From NCBI RefSeq assembly GCF_024171885.1, contig NZ_JAMTCP010000005.1, positions 164,259 to 228,258 on the forward strand: a DNA stretch of 64,000 nt, given 5' to 3'. Position numbers and translations under genes: made by a program. Positions within the stretch are counted from its first letter, which is position 1, and each line of letters begins with the position of its first letter. Of the stretch, positions 1 to 8,152 are shown piece after piece. Below the pieces are notes generated by a model, which saw only the letters and a program-made list of their open reading frames with translations, had not been told where the DNA came from and made no database searches. The stretch is from Streptoalloteichus tenebrarius (GTDB taxonomy: Bacteria; Actinomycetota; Actinomycetes; Mycobacteriales; Pseudonocardiaceae).

Positions 1-83
1 GAGTCCGTCTCGCTGGGGGAGTCCGTCTCGCTGGGGGAGTCCGTCTCGCTGGGGGAGTCCGTCTCGCTGGGGGAGTCCGTCTC
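1..83. repeat. 18-bp in-frame tandem repeat inside the FAAL gene
   Basis: Four perfect copies of the 18-bp unit gagtccgtctcgctgggg run from position 1 to 72, followed by a partial fifth. The array reaches the window edge, so it may be longer. Each unit is in frame and encodes E-T-D-S-P-S on the minus strand. Confidence 0.95.
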
Positions 84-1262
84 CGTGACGGGGACGGCCG
101 CGCCGGCGGCCACGGCGTCCCGCAGGAACCGGCCGACGCGCGGACCCGCCCCCGGCGACCCGCCCGTGACCAGCAGCGTCGCCTCGGCCAGCCCGTAGCA
201 GGGGTAGAACGCCTCCCCGCGGAAGCCGCAGGGCGCGAACGCCGAGGCGAACGCGTCCAGCGTCTCCGCCCGCACCGGCTCCGCGCCGCAGAACGCCAGG
301 TCCCACCCGCTCAGGTCCAGCCCTGCTCTGTCCTCTTCGGACACCTTGCGCACGCAGAGGTCGTAGGCGAAGTTCGGCCCGCCCCCGCACGTCGCCCCGC
401 GCTCGGAGATCACCCGCAGCCAGGTGACGGGGCGCTGGAGGAAGGCGAGCGGGGAGAGCAGGGTGACCGGGAACCCGCCGAAGATCGGCCCGAGCACGCC
501 GCCGATGAGCCCCATGTCGTGGTACGGCGGGAGCCAGATCGCGCCGCGGCTGCGCTCGCCCAGCCCGAACCTCTCGTGGATCGCGGCGAGGTTGTGTGTC
601 AGGTTGGCGTGGCTGAGCACGACGCCTCGGGGCGTCGCCGTGGAACCGGACGTGTACTGGAGGAAGGCGGGCGCGTCCTCGGACACCGGCTCCGGTGTCC
701 AGCTCGGGTCCTCCTCGGCCGCCAGGTCGTCGGTCGACAGCCAGGTCAGCTCGCCGAGACCCGCCCGCGTGCCCAGGGCGGCCGCACCCGCGCGCACGGC
801 GGCGGTGGTGAGGGCGAAGCGGGCCCGCGCGTTCCCGGCCACGGCCCGCAGCCGGCCGAGCGACCGCTCCCACCGCGCCGGGTCCGGCGGGTACACGGGG
901 ACGGCGAGCGTTCCGGCGTACAGGCAGCCGAAGAACGCGGCGACGTACTCGGGGCCGGGCGGGTAGAGCAGCAGCGCGCGTTCCCCTGAGGCGCCCGCCT
1001 CGCGCAGCCGCACCGCGATCAGCCGCGCCAGGCGGTCGAGGGTCGCGTAGTCGACGGTTCGTTCCCTGACGGGATCGGACCTTCCGGCCTCCGTCCCGGC
1101 CGACACCGCCGACACCGCCGACACCGCCGACACAGCCGACCCGGCCACGTCCTCCGCACCGGCGTCGAGGTCCAGGAAGGTGAAGGCCTCGGCGCGGGGA
1201 GTGCGCGTCGCCCGCTCGCGGAGCAGGTCGGGCAGGGCGCCCACGCGGTGCCGCTCTCGCAT
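1..1262 (-). CDS. Fatty acyl-AMP ligase (FAAL), 3' end cut by window edge
   Basis: Adenylating enzyme expected to activate a fatty or carboxylic acid as acyl-AMP for transfer to an acyl carrier protein. About 420 N-terminal residues are inside the window. Seen: the AMP-binding P-loop region QYTSGSTATPRGVVLSHANL, the FAAL-typical WLPPYHDMGLIGG segment, the GAEPVRAETL region and YPCYGLAEATLLVTGG. The ATG at 1262 follows a GGGGGA ribosome site. Two low-complexity insertions are odd: a run of VSA residues near residue 50, and a six-residue repeat (E-T-D-S-P-S) right at the window edge in the linker after the YGLAEAT region. The C-terminal subdomain is outside the window. FAALs usually sit beside PKS/NRPS genes, so a biosynthetic locus may lie to the left. 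Family assignment is firm; substrate is unknown. Confidence 0.9.
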   Translation of the reverse strand, partial: MRERHRVGALPDLLRERATRTPRAEAFTFLDLDAGAEDVAGSAVSAVSAVSAVSAGTEAGRSDPVRERTVDYATLDRLARLIAVRLREAGASGERALLLYPPGPEYVAAFFGCLYAGTLAVPVYPPDPARWERSLGRLRAVAGNARARFALTTAAVRAGAAALGTRAGLGELTWLSTDDLAAEEDPSWTPEPVSEDAPAFLQYTSGSTATPRGVVLSHANLTHNLAAIHERFGLGERSRGAIWLPPYHDMGLIGGVLGPIFGGFPVTLLSPLAFLQRPVTWLRVISERGATCGGGPNFAYDLCVRKVSEEDRAGLDLSGWDLAFCGAEPVRAETLDAFASAFAPCGFRGEAFYPCYGLAEATLLVTGGSPGAGPRVGRFLRDAVAAGAAVPVTETDSPSETDSPSETDSPSETDSPSETD

Positions 1263-2100
1263 CTGCAATCCCCCGGTGTCGGTGGCCGCGCGAGGTCGAG
1301 GCCCGTCGACGGACGACAGGGCCAGGCGACGACGGGTTGGCTGTGTGAGAAGAAACGGTCTTTTCCCGCCGGTTCCGGGACTCGGGAAAGCCGATCCGTC
1401 AGCGAAGCTACGGTCGTCCGCCGAACACTGTCAATGGTCCGGTCGGGGCACGACACGGGTGGGCTCCGAGTGGTGCGGAGAGCGGGGGACAACGGCACGA
1501 ACCGTCCGTCGTCGACTTTCGGTCACGTCTCTGTCGGAAGGGTCGGACTGGTGGGCGGAGTGAGCGGACAATCGGCCCCCGAGCAGCCTGTTCACGGCAT
1601 GTGGGCCGGCGCGTCGTCCGCGAGACGCGTGCCTCCTGACCTGTCCGGACAGCGGAGATCTCCATGGGTGGCGCCGGTTTGGCCGGGGGCAGGGGAACCG
1701 CGCCCAGGTGGTCGCGCGCGGTATTCGATCGTGTGCCGGGACGAAGGAATTTTCGTGGGGAATCCGAGGACGCCGAGGATCTCCTGTCGACCATTCCGTT
1801 CGCTCTGTCGAACAACCGGAAGATCGTTTTAGGGACGGTGTCGAGATCTTCTGATTCCGGCGGCGGCGGGCGTGACGGACGAGCGGCGCTCACGGGCCGC
1901 GCCCCGCCGCCGGCCGTCCATGATGGACTGTCTACAGAGGACACCAGAGGTCGGGGTGCGGCGAGCGGCGGACCAGGACCGGGAAGGGGCCGACGGTGGT
2001 GGCCGACCGGGACGCCGGACGCCACCTCGCTGGGCGCGAGCCGGTGCGGTCGGGACGCGCGGCGCTGGGGCGGGCGTCCCGGGGGAGGGCGCCGCCTCCC
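1263..2100. other. Intergenic region, no supported gene
   Basis: The 838 bp between the FAAL start and the end of the winged-helix gene (both minus strand) hold only overlapping open frames with biased, low-complexity translations and no recognisable domain. It must contain the FAAL promoter. Parts such as 1720-1850 are less GC-rich than the coding sequence around them, as usual for actinomycete promoters. No terminator-like hairpin was evident. Confidence 0.5.
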
Positions 2101-2889
2101 TCACCCCTGCCCGGTCGCCTGCCGGCGGCGTCGCCCCTCCTCGTCGCGGCGACGGCGGGGCACGCCGGGGGTCCCGCGCGCGACGTGCCGCCCTCTCGGC
2201 GCGGGGACGTCCGGCGCGGCGGAGGTGGGCTCGCCGGCGTCGAACTCCAGCAGGTAGCCGCGCCCCCACGCCGTGCAAATCACCAGGCCCAACGGGGCGA
2301 TCCGCCGGCGCAGCCGCTTGATGTGCAGGTCGAGCGCGTTGCGGGTGGCCGTGCGGTCGCCGTCGGACAGCCGGGCGCGCAGCGCCTCCCTGGGCACCAG
2401 CGCGCCGAACCGCAGCACGAGCAGCTCCAGGAGCTGGGCCTCGGCCGGGGAGACGGAGATGGACCGCTCGCCGACGCCCAGCACGCCGCTGGGATCCAGC
2501 CTCGGGGTGCGGTGCGCCCGCGCCTTGGCGCGCAGCGCCGCCATCCGCGCCAGCAGGTCCTCCCTCGGCACCGGCGCGCGGACCCAGTCCTCCCGGACGT
2601 CCGAGCAGATCGGGGCCGCGGAGCCGGCCTCGACCACGAGCAGGCGCAGCACCCCCAGCTCGCGGAAGCGCTCGCGACGGGCGGAGTCGAAGGGCCAGCG
2701 CAGGAGCTGGACCTCGTCCCGGTCCCAGCGCGCGTCGGGCGGCGCGCCCGCGTCGGACCGGGCCGGATCGGGCCGGGCTGGGTCGGGCCGGGCTGGGTCG
2801 GGCCGGGCTGGGTCGAAACGGGCTGAGTCGAATCGGGCTGGGTCGAACCGGGTGGTGTCGAACCGTGCGGAGCCCAGGGTCTCGGACAC
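2101..2889 (-). CDS. Winged-helix (OmpR/PhoB-type) DNA-binding protein with pentapeptide-repeat N-terminus
   Basis: 262 aa from a GTG at 2889 preceded by a GGGGGCGGGGT purine stretch; an upstream in-frame start at 3036 would add a proline/glycine-rich tail and seems unlikely. Residues 10-44 are seven five-residue units of the form (F/P)-D-x-A-R. The middle (about 50-125) is an unassigned domain containing the segment RWPFDSARRERFRELGVLRL. About residues 135-215 look like a trans_reg_C winged helix: an L-V-P-R-E-A-L turn, then the recognition-helix-like NALDLHIKRLRRRI and a hairpin ending GRGYLLEF. There is no receiver domain, so it is not a classical response regulator. The C-terminus is a basic R/E/G-rich tail. 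Target genes are unknown; the neighbouring FAAL is the closest candidate. Confidence 0.75.
   Translation of the reverse strand: MSETLGSARFDTTRFDPARFDSARFDPARPDPARPDPARPDPARSDAGAPPDARWDRDEVQLLRWPFDSARRERFRELGVLRLLVVEAGSAAPICSDVREDWVRAPVPREDLLARMAALRAKARAHRTPRLDPSGVLGVGERSISVSPAEAQLLELLVLRFGALVPREALRARLSDGDRTATRNALDLHIKRLRRRIAPLGLVICTAWGRGYLLEFDAGEPTSAAPDVPAPRGRHVARGTPGVPRRRRDEEGRRRRQATGQG
2758..2862 (-). repeat. 15-bp tandem repeat encoding (F/P)DPAR units
   Basis: Seven 15-bp units lie inside the winged-helix gene; the core gggctgggtcgggcc repeats almost perfectly around 2770-2815 (plus strand) and decays toward 2862. Unit length is a multiple of three, so copy-number change keeps the frame. 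Confidence 0.85.
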
Positions 2890-3569
2890 CCCGCCCCCTT
2901 TCCGCGGCCGGTCGCGCCCACGGCCGGACAGGGGCGGGTGCGCAGCGGGCGGACCCGGCGGCGCCGGGCCGACGCCGGAGCCGGCTCCGGGCCGACGCCG
3001 ACTCGGGCCAACACCGGGACCAACGCCGAGACCCACGTCGCAGCGCCACCGCGGTGTCGACCGACGGCGCCGACGACGTGTCGACGAGGTGTCGACGCGA
3101 TGCCGACGCCGTGTCGCCCCGCCGTTCCTGGCCGCCTTTTCGTCCCGCGAAATTCGGCCACATTTGCTGACAAAACCTGACGGGATCCGATGCTATGGAC
3201 GCGGGTGATCCACGTCAAGGGAACATATTGATCTCACAAGGACGGAGTACGCGTCGGTTCCGGGGGAGTCGGTCGAGTGGCGCGAACAGGCCACTGTCGG
3301 CATCCATGCGGAGCAGTGATCCCAGAAAACGAGAATGTGACGCGCATCACAGGGTCTGCTCCCGTTTTTCCTCCGGTGTGACCTGGGGTTTCTCTGGATC
3401 TTGGCGAGAGGTCGGAGTCGGCGGCCGTGGTTCGACGGAGCCGTCCCCGGTCGGTGGGAAAACGTTCTCCTCGTTATCGCCCTGCGTTCACGCGATCATG
3501 ACCGCGCCGTTTTCGCTGGCTCGGTCGGGACACGCCCCATCGAGGAATGCGCCGTGGCGCGTCCGGCGA
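2890..3569. other. Intergenic region with three GTGTCGAC motifs
   Basis: 680 bp upstream of the winged-helix gene (minus) and downstream of the BBE-like gene. No convincing gene. The octamer GTGTCGAC occurs at 3054-3061, 3078-3085 and 3089-3096, within 220 bp of the winged-helix start, so it could be a regulator site. An AT-richer stretch at about 3145-3260 looks promoter-like. Confidence 0.4.
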
Positions 3570-5009
3570 TCACGGGGGCTCGATCGACCTCGGCTGCGCG
3601 AAGAACCCCTCCGGGTCGTACGCCGCCTTCACCCGGCGCAGTCGCGGATAGTTCTCGCCGTAATACGCGTGCTGCCAGTCCGGCAGCTTCGGGTCGAGGA
3701 AGTTCTGGTACGAGTGCCCCGAGCCCCACAGCCGGACCACGGCGAAGCAGCGGTCGATCCACTGCTCTCCCGCCCGCCTGCCCGCGTCCGTCACGTGCGG
3801 GTCCATGCCCATCGAGTACCCGGCGTAGAACCGGTGCGCCCGGTGCGCGAACGCGGTCGCGTCGGGTGGCACGCGGTTCGCGGCGCCGCCGAACGCGATC
3901 AGGTCCAGATCCCGGGCCTGGCCGGGAAAACGGCCGTCGTCGAACGCCGCCAGCAGCGCGCGCACGCCCTGGCGCGGCAGCACGCGGTCGACGAAGTTCC
4001 CCCGTGCCAGGGCGAACGCGTAGCGGGTCAGCTTCGCCAGCGGGTTGTGCCCCACCGTGTGGCACTCCGCGACGCTGAAACCCTCGCAGTCGAACCAGGC
4101 CATGAGCGTGTCGCGGTAGGAGCGGGTGATCACGGTGTCGACCTCCGGCTCCGCCCCGACGCGCTCCACCAGCTCCGCGCGGAGCGCCGCGAAGTCGTCA
4201 GGATCGCCGAACCACACTCCCGCGGCCCGCAGTCGCGGCTCGCTTTCCTCGGTGGCGTCCGGAAGTCCGATGTTCAGCACTGCCGCCAGCGCGTCGGGGG
4301 CCTCCGGCGCCCACCGCTGCCAGGCGTCGACCACGTCCTCGGCCACCGACCACGGCCAGATCAGCGTGTAGCTCACGACGTCCCTCGGCACCGGCACGGC
4401 GCGCAGGGTGAACTCGGTGACCACGCCGAAGTTGCCGCCACCTCCACCCCGCAGCGCCCAGAACAGGTCGGGATGCCGGTCGGCGTCGCACTCCACGACC
4501 CGGCCGTCGGCGAGGACCACCCTGGCGGCGAGCACGTGGTCGACCGTCAGGCCGTGGGCGCGGCACTCCAGACCGATCCCGCCGCCCTGCGCCAGCCCAC
4601 CCACCGCCACCGTCGCGCACCACCCCAACGGCACCGCGAGGTCCTCGCGCAGCGTCCGGTCGTACACGTCGACCACCTGCGCGCCGGCCTCGGCGCGGAC
4701 CACCGCGCCGGACAGCTCGACGGCGGCCATCCGGGACAGGTCGATGACCACACCCGGCCCCGCCGTGTACCCCGCGTTGCTGTGGCCGCCGCTGCGCGGC
4801 ACGCACCGCAGGCCCGACGACCGGACGAAGCGGACCGCCTCCCTGACGTCGGCCTCGGTCCGGCAGAGCACGACCGCCTGCGGGCGGATGTGGTCGAACT
4901 GGCGCAGCGCGACCACGCGCGCCGCGTCGTAACCGTCGTCGTCGGGCAGGACCAGGTCTCCGTCGAGGCTGCGGCGCAGGGCGTTCCAGTCGGGTCTCGC
5001 TGTGGCCAT
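3570..5009 (-). CDS. FAD-binding oxidoreductase, berberine-bridge-enzyme-like
   Basis: 479 aa. N-terminal FAD-binding PCMH domain (about residues 40-210) with VPRSGGHSNAGY, the segment that in this family carries a His for covalent 8-alpha flavin attachment, followed by GPGVVIDLSRM. The C-terminal BBE motif is YYGENYPRLRRVKAAYDPEGFF. Such enzymes oxidise alcohols, sugars or cyclising natural-product intermediates with O2; the substrate here cannot be told. No signal peptide is evident. The ATG at 5009 has an upstream GAGGATCG. It lies 78 bp after the methyltransferase gene on the same strand, so the two are probably one transcript and may act on the same metabolite. Confidence 0.9.
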   Translation of the reverse strand: MATARPDWNALRRSLDGDLVLPDDDGYDAARVVALRQFDHIRPQAVVLCRTEADVREAVRFVRSSGLRCVPRSGGHSNAGYTAGPGVVIDLSRMAAVELSGAVVRAEAGAQVVDVYDRTLREDLAVPLGWCATVAVGGLAQGGGIGLECRAHGLTVDHVLAARVVLADGRVVECDADRHPDLFWALRGGGGGNFGVVTEFTLRAVPVPRDVVSYTLIWPWSVAEDVVDAWQRWAPEAPDALAAVLNIGLPDATEESEPRLRAAGVWFGDPDDFAALRAELVERVGAEPEVDTVITRSYRDTLMAWFDCEGFSVAECHTVGHNPLAKLTRYAFALARGNFVDRVLPRQGVRALLAAFDDGRFPGQARDLDLIAFGGAANRVPPDATAFAHRAHRFYAGYSMGMDPHVTDAGRRAGEQWIDRCFAVVRLWGSGHSYQNFLDPKLPDWQHAYYGENYPRLRRVKAAYDPEGFFAQPRSIEPP

Positions 5010-5087
5010 CGATCCTCGCTTCCGGCGGGCGGGGAGCGGCGGGACGTCTCGGCGCGGGATGCGGGCGTCCGTCGGCCGGGGAACCGG

Positions 5088-5684
5088 TCAGTCGGGGCGG
5101 GTGGCGACCGCGACCAGGTAGCCCCCCGAGGGGCCGCACCGCGCCGGCCGCAGGCCCGCCTCGGACATCAGGGCGGCCATCGCGTCGGCGTGCCGCAGTC
5201 GGGGCAGCCTGCGGGCCAGCCACAACGACAGGCGGCGGAGCGGCCCGGGCGGCACGTGCTCGACCACCACGCACACGCCGCCCGGTCGGAGCACCCGCGC
5301 CACCTCCCGGAGCCCGGCCCGCTGGTCGGCCCAGTGGCCGAAGGACGTCGTGCTCACGACCACGTCGACCCCGGCGTCCTCGATCGGCAGCGCCTCGGCC
5401 GCGCCCACCGACACCACGGCCGCGGGGACCTGGCGCGCCGCGACCGCCGCCATGCGGGGCGCGGGGTCCACACCCGCCAGCCGCGTGTCGGGCCACCGCG
5501 CGGCGAGCCGCGCGAGCAGTCGGCCGGTGCCGCACCCGACGTCGAGCACCGCACCTGGCGGCGTCTTGGAGTCGGCGACGGCGGCGATCGCCAGATCGTG
5601 CGCCGGCGCGCACGAGGCGCCGTAGCGCTCGTCGTATACGGGCGCGATCCGGTCGAACGTCCTGACGTGCCCCGGACCGCCCAT
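5088..5684 (-). CDS. Class I SAM-dependent methyltransferase
   Basis: 198 aa. The SAM-binding motif I is VLDVGCGTGRLLARLA (about residues 43-58), motif II contains LAGVDPAPRM, and motif III includes VLRPGGVCVVVEHV. The protein is short for this family, and the C-terminal substrate region is compact. The start is the ATG at 5684 after a GGGGGC ribosome site; upstream in-frame sequence is not protein-like. It is the first gene of a likely two-gene operon with the BBE-like oxidase, an arrangement suggestive of small-molecule tailoring. The methyl acceptor is unknown. Confidence 0.85.
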   Translation of the reverse strand: MGGPGHVRTFDRIAPVYDERYGASCAPAHDLAIAAVADSKTPPGAVLDVGCGTGRLLARLAARWPDTRLAGVDPAPRMAAVAARQVPAAVVSVGAAEALPIEDAGVDVVVSTTSFGHWADQRAGLREVARVLRPGGVCVVVEHVPPGPLRRLSLWLARRLPRLRHADAMAALMSEAGLRPARCGPSGGYLVAVATRPD

Positions 5685-6070
5685 CGTGCCCCCGTCGTGT
5701 GGTCGCCCGCCGCCGGACCGCGTTCTCGGCGCGCGGGCGACGGTCCACGCCGCTTTTCGGCGCGTGTTTTTCGTTGTCCTGTCTCGTCTTTGGTCGTCCC
5801 CGCCGTTTCGGCGTCGTTTCGCGCCGACGCGTCGCCGGCGCTTTGTTCGCCATTCGTCGGCCGGCGTGCTGGCCGCCGGTGTGCCGCATCGAATTATGAG
5901 GCGGCGGTCCTCGGGGCGGCAGCGCCGACCGGGTGAAGCCCCGCTGGTCACCACCGGCTCCACTGACAGATCTTTGACCGGATCTCCCTGGGGCTGCCCG
6001 GATGCCCCCTGCTTTCCACCGTCCACAATGGATCGTTTTCTCGCCCGTGCTCACCGCGGCGGCAGGACGC
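5685..6070. other. Intergenic region upstream of the methyltransferase
   Basis: 386 bp between the methyltransferase start and the truncated moeA 3' end. It includes T-rich stretches around 5755-5800 unusual for this genome and probably holds the methyltransferase promoter. No gene was seen. The lost C-terminal codons of moeA are not recognisable here. Confidence 0.4.
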
Positions 6071-6312
6071 TCACCTCGCGACGGTCACCGTGCCCGCGTC
6101 GTACCGGCCGCGCCGGTACTGCCGGCGTTCGGCGGGGGAGCGCAGTGACTCCATCAGCGTCGCCGTCCGCCGGGGCCGCTCCACCTCGGCGAACCCCATG
6201 GCCGTCCGGAGCGCGGGGCGCACGAAGACCTCGAACGACACCATCGCGCTCACCGGGTTCCCCGGCAGTGTCACGACCGGGACCCCGCCGGACGCCGTCG
6301 GGCACCGCCCCA

Positions 6313-6920
6313 GGGCGTGTCCTCACAGTTGGTGTGGTTGATCAGCTTTGATCTTGGGTTGTGGTGCGTGGGCACGAGTTGGCCGACGAGCAGTGGCAGG
6401 CGATCGAGCCGTGGTTGCCCGCCTCTCACGCGAAGGGACGCCCACGGGTGGACGAGGCATCCGTGTGATCAACGGGATGTTGTTCAAGGCGAAGACGGGT
6501 GTGGCCTGGCGTGACCTGCCGAAACGGCATAGGCCCTAGAAGGTTTCGACAACCGGTTCTGGTGGTGGTCGCGCACCGGATCCCTGACCAGTCCGGGCCG
6601 ACCCGCCACCCCGCCGAGCCGGGTGATCGCGGACAACGGCTACCCCAGCCGATCCGCTCCCACCTGCGCCGACGCCCGTATCCCAGCGACGATTCCCGAA
6701 CGCCGTGACCAGCAGACCCACCGGCTGCGCCACGGCCGGACAGAGGGGACGCCCACCGGCCTTCGACCGCACTGCCGACCCACGCCGCACCGTGGTTGAG
6801 CGGTGCGTCAACCGTCTCACGCGGTTCCGTGCCCTCGGACCCGGTTCGACAAGACCGCCATGTCCTACCAGGGCGTGATCGATCTGGCCACGCTGCGCAT
6901 CACGCTGTGAGGACACGCCC
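6313..6920 (+). mobile_element. Defective IS5-family element, copy 1
   Basis: Bounded by perfect 16-bp inverted repeats: GGGCGTGTCCTCACAG at 6313-6328 and its complement at 6905-6920. The transposase 5' end is recognisable (RHELADEQWQAIEPWLPASHAKGRP, INGMLFKAKTGVAWRDLPKRH) but has a frameshift after GRP and a stop after KRHRP. A central piece is deleted: the sequence passes directly to the 3' part (TRHPAEPGDRG, then a C-terminus ending VIDLATLRITL). It cannot encode a working transposase. Confidence 0.88.
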
Positions 6921-6922
6921 TG

Positions 6923-7651
6923 GGGCGTGTCCTCACAGTTGGTGTGGTTGATCAGCTTTGATCTTGGGTTGTGGTGCGTAGGCATGAGTTGACTGACGAG
7001 CAGTGGCAGGCGATCGAGCCGTGGTTGCCTGCCTCTCACGCGAAGGGACGCCCCAGGGTGGACGAGGCATCCGTGTGATCAACGGGATGTTGTTCAAGGC
7101 GAAGACGGGTGTGGCATGGCGTGGTCTGCCGAAACGGCATAGGCCCTAGAAGGTTTCGACAACCGGTTCTGGCGGTGGTCACGCACCCGCGCCCTGACCA
7201 CCCGTGGGTGAGGCGGGTGCGCGTGATCGCCGAGACGATCATCGAACTCGCCCGCGAGGGTGGCGGTCGACTCCAGCATCGTGCGATGCGCACCAGCACG
7301 CCGTCGGCGCCCGCCGCACCACCGCGTCTCACACAGGGGGAGGGCGGATCGTGCGGCGGGGCACGGTGAGCTATCTGATCATGATCTCGGTCGCTCCTGC
7401 GGTGGACGCACCACCACGATCCATCTCGCCCGCGTCGGTCATGGACGACCGTTGTCGGTTGTGCTCCAGCGCGGGCAACGTCCACGACTGCGCCATGTTC
7501 CCCCAGGTCATGGCGAGAGCCGAGTTGGCGTCGGCCGGGTCCGGGCCGACCCGCCACCCCGCCGAGCCGGGTGATCGCGGACAAGGGCTACCCCAGCCGA
7601 TCCGCCTGATCAATCTGGGCGCCCTGCTCATCTGGCTTTGAGGACAGACCC
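6923..7651 (+). mobile_element. Defective IS5-family element, copy 2
   Basis: Starts with the same 16-bp repeat (6923-6938), only two bases (TG) after copy 1. The right end at 7636-7651 is a degenerate repeat matching 13 of 16 positions. The first ~230 bp are nearly identical to copy 1, including the same frameshift and stop. Unlike copy 1 it keeps the middle of the transposase (traces such as VDSSIVR and GNVHDCAMFPQVM) but has lost most of the 3' third before an ending LLIWL. The flanking dinucleotide CA at 6311-6312 and 7652-7653 is probably a 2-bp target duplication for the pair. Confidence 0.85.
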
Positions 7652-8152
7652 CAGTCCCTGGGGGCCGCCCGGCTGCACCGCCACCTTGGTGAACGCCGTG
7701 GCCGGACAGGGCGTCCTTGACCACCTCGTACGCTCCCGCGCTCACCCCGCCCGAGGTCAGGACCAGGTCGACGGACTCCACCCTCGGCGCCAACGCGGCG
7801 TGGAAGGCCGCGACGTCGCGGGTGGAGACGCCTACGTCAGCTCGGCGCGAACCCCGATACGACCCGCGCTCGCCGCGCCGGGGAAGGGTGTCGTCGGGGC
7901 GGCCGGGAAAGGGGCGAAAGAAACCTGTCACTCATCTGTCCCGCGTGGCGGAGGCCGGATATTCCGGGCAATAGCGTTTCCGGGGGACGCCGTTCGACGC
8001 CGACGACAGCGGGCGCGTGATCATCGGGTCTCGAAGGGCGGGGCGTCCCCACGAGAGGTGGGACGGGCGGCCGCGACGGCGTCCCGACGTTCCGCACCCG
8101 CCGCCGGGCGCGAGCCCGGTTCCGCCGTCGCCCCCCCGAGGAGGAGCGGCTC

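Larger units (their letters stand above)
6071..7855 (-). pseudogene. moeA: moeA remnant (molybdopterin molybdenumtransferase) split by IS copies
   Basis: Two pieces of one reading on the minus strand flank the IS pair. The 5' piece (about 7855-7652) reads DVAAFHAALAPRVESVDLVLTSGGVSAGAYEVVKDALSGHG, then needs a frameshift near 7708 before AFTKVAVQPGGPQGL. The 3' piece (6312-6071) reads CPTASGGVPVVTLPGNPVSAMVSFEVFVRPALR and stops at TVTVAR. Joining the pieces across the IS pair restores GGPQGLGRCPTASGG. About two thirds of a normal ~400-residue MoeA is missing at the N-terminus, and the C-terminal ~45 residues are absent too. It is therefore a dead relic of a molybdenum-cofactor gene. Confidence 0.88.

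Noticed and set aside
3195-5936. A 913-aa plus-strand open frame across the BBE-like and methyltransferase genes
   Set aside because: It is antisense to two well-supported genes, and its translation is the usual R/A/H-rich shadow of high-GC coding DNA.
7371-7931. A 186-aa minus-strand open frame as a real gene
   Set aside because: It is a fusion of the moeA relic with antisense IS sequence, after a frameshift.
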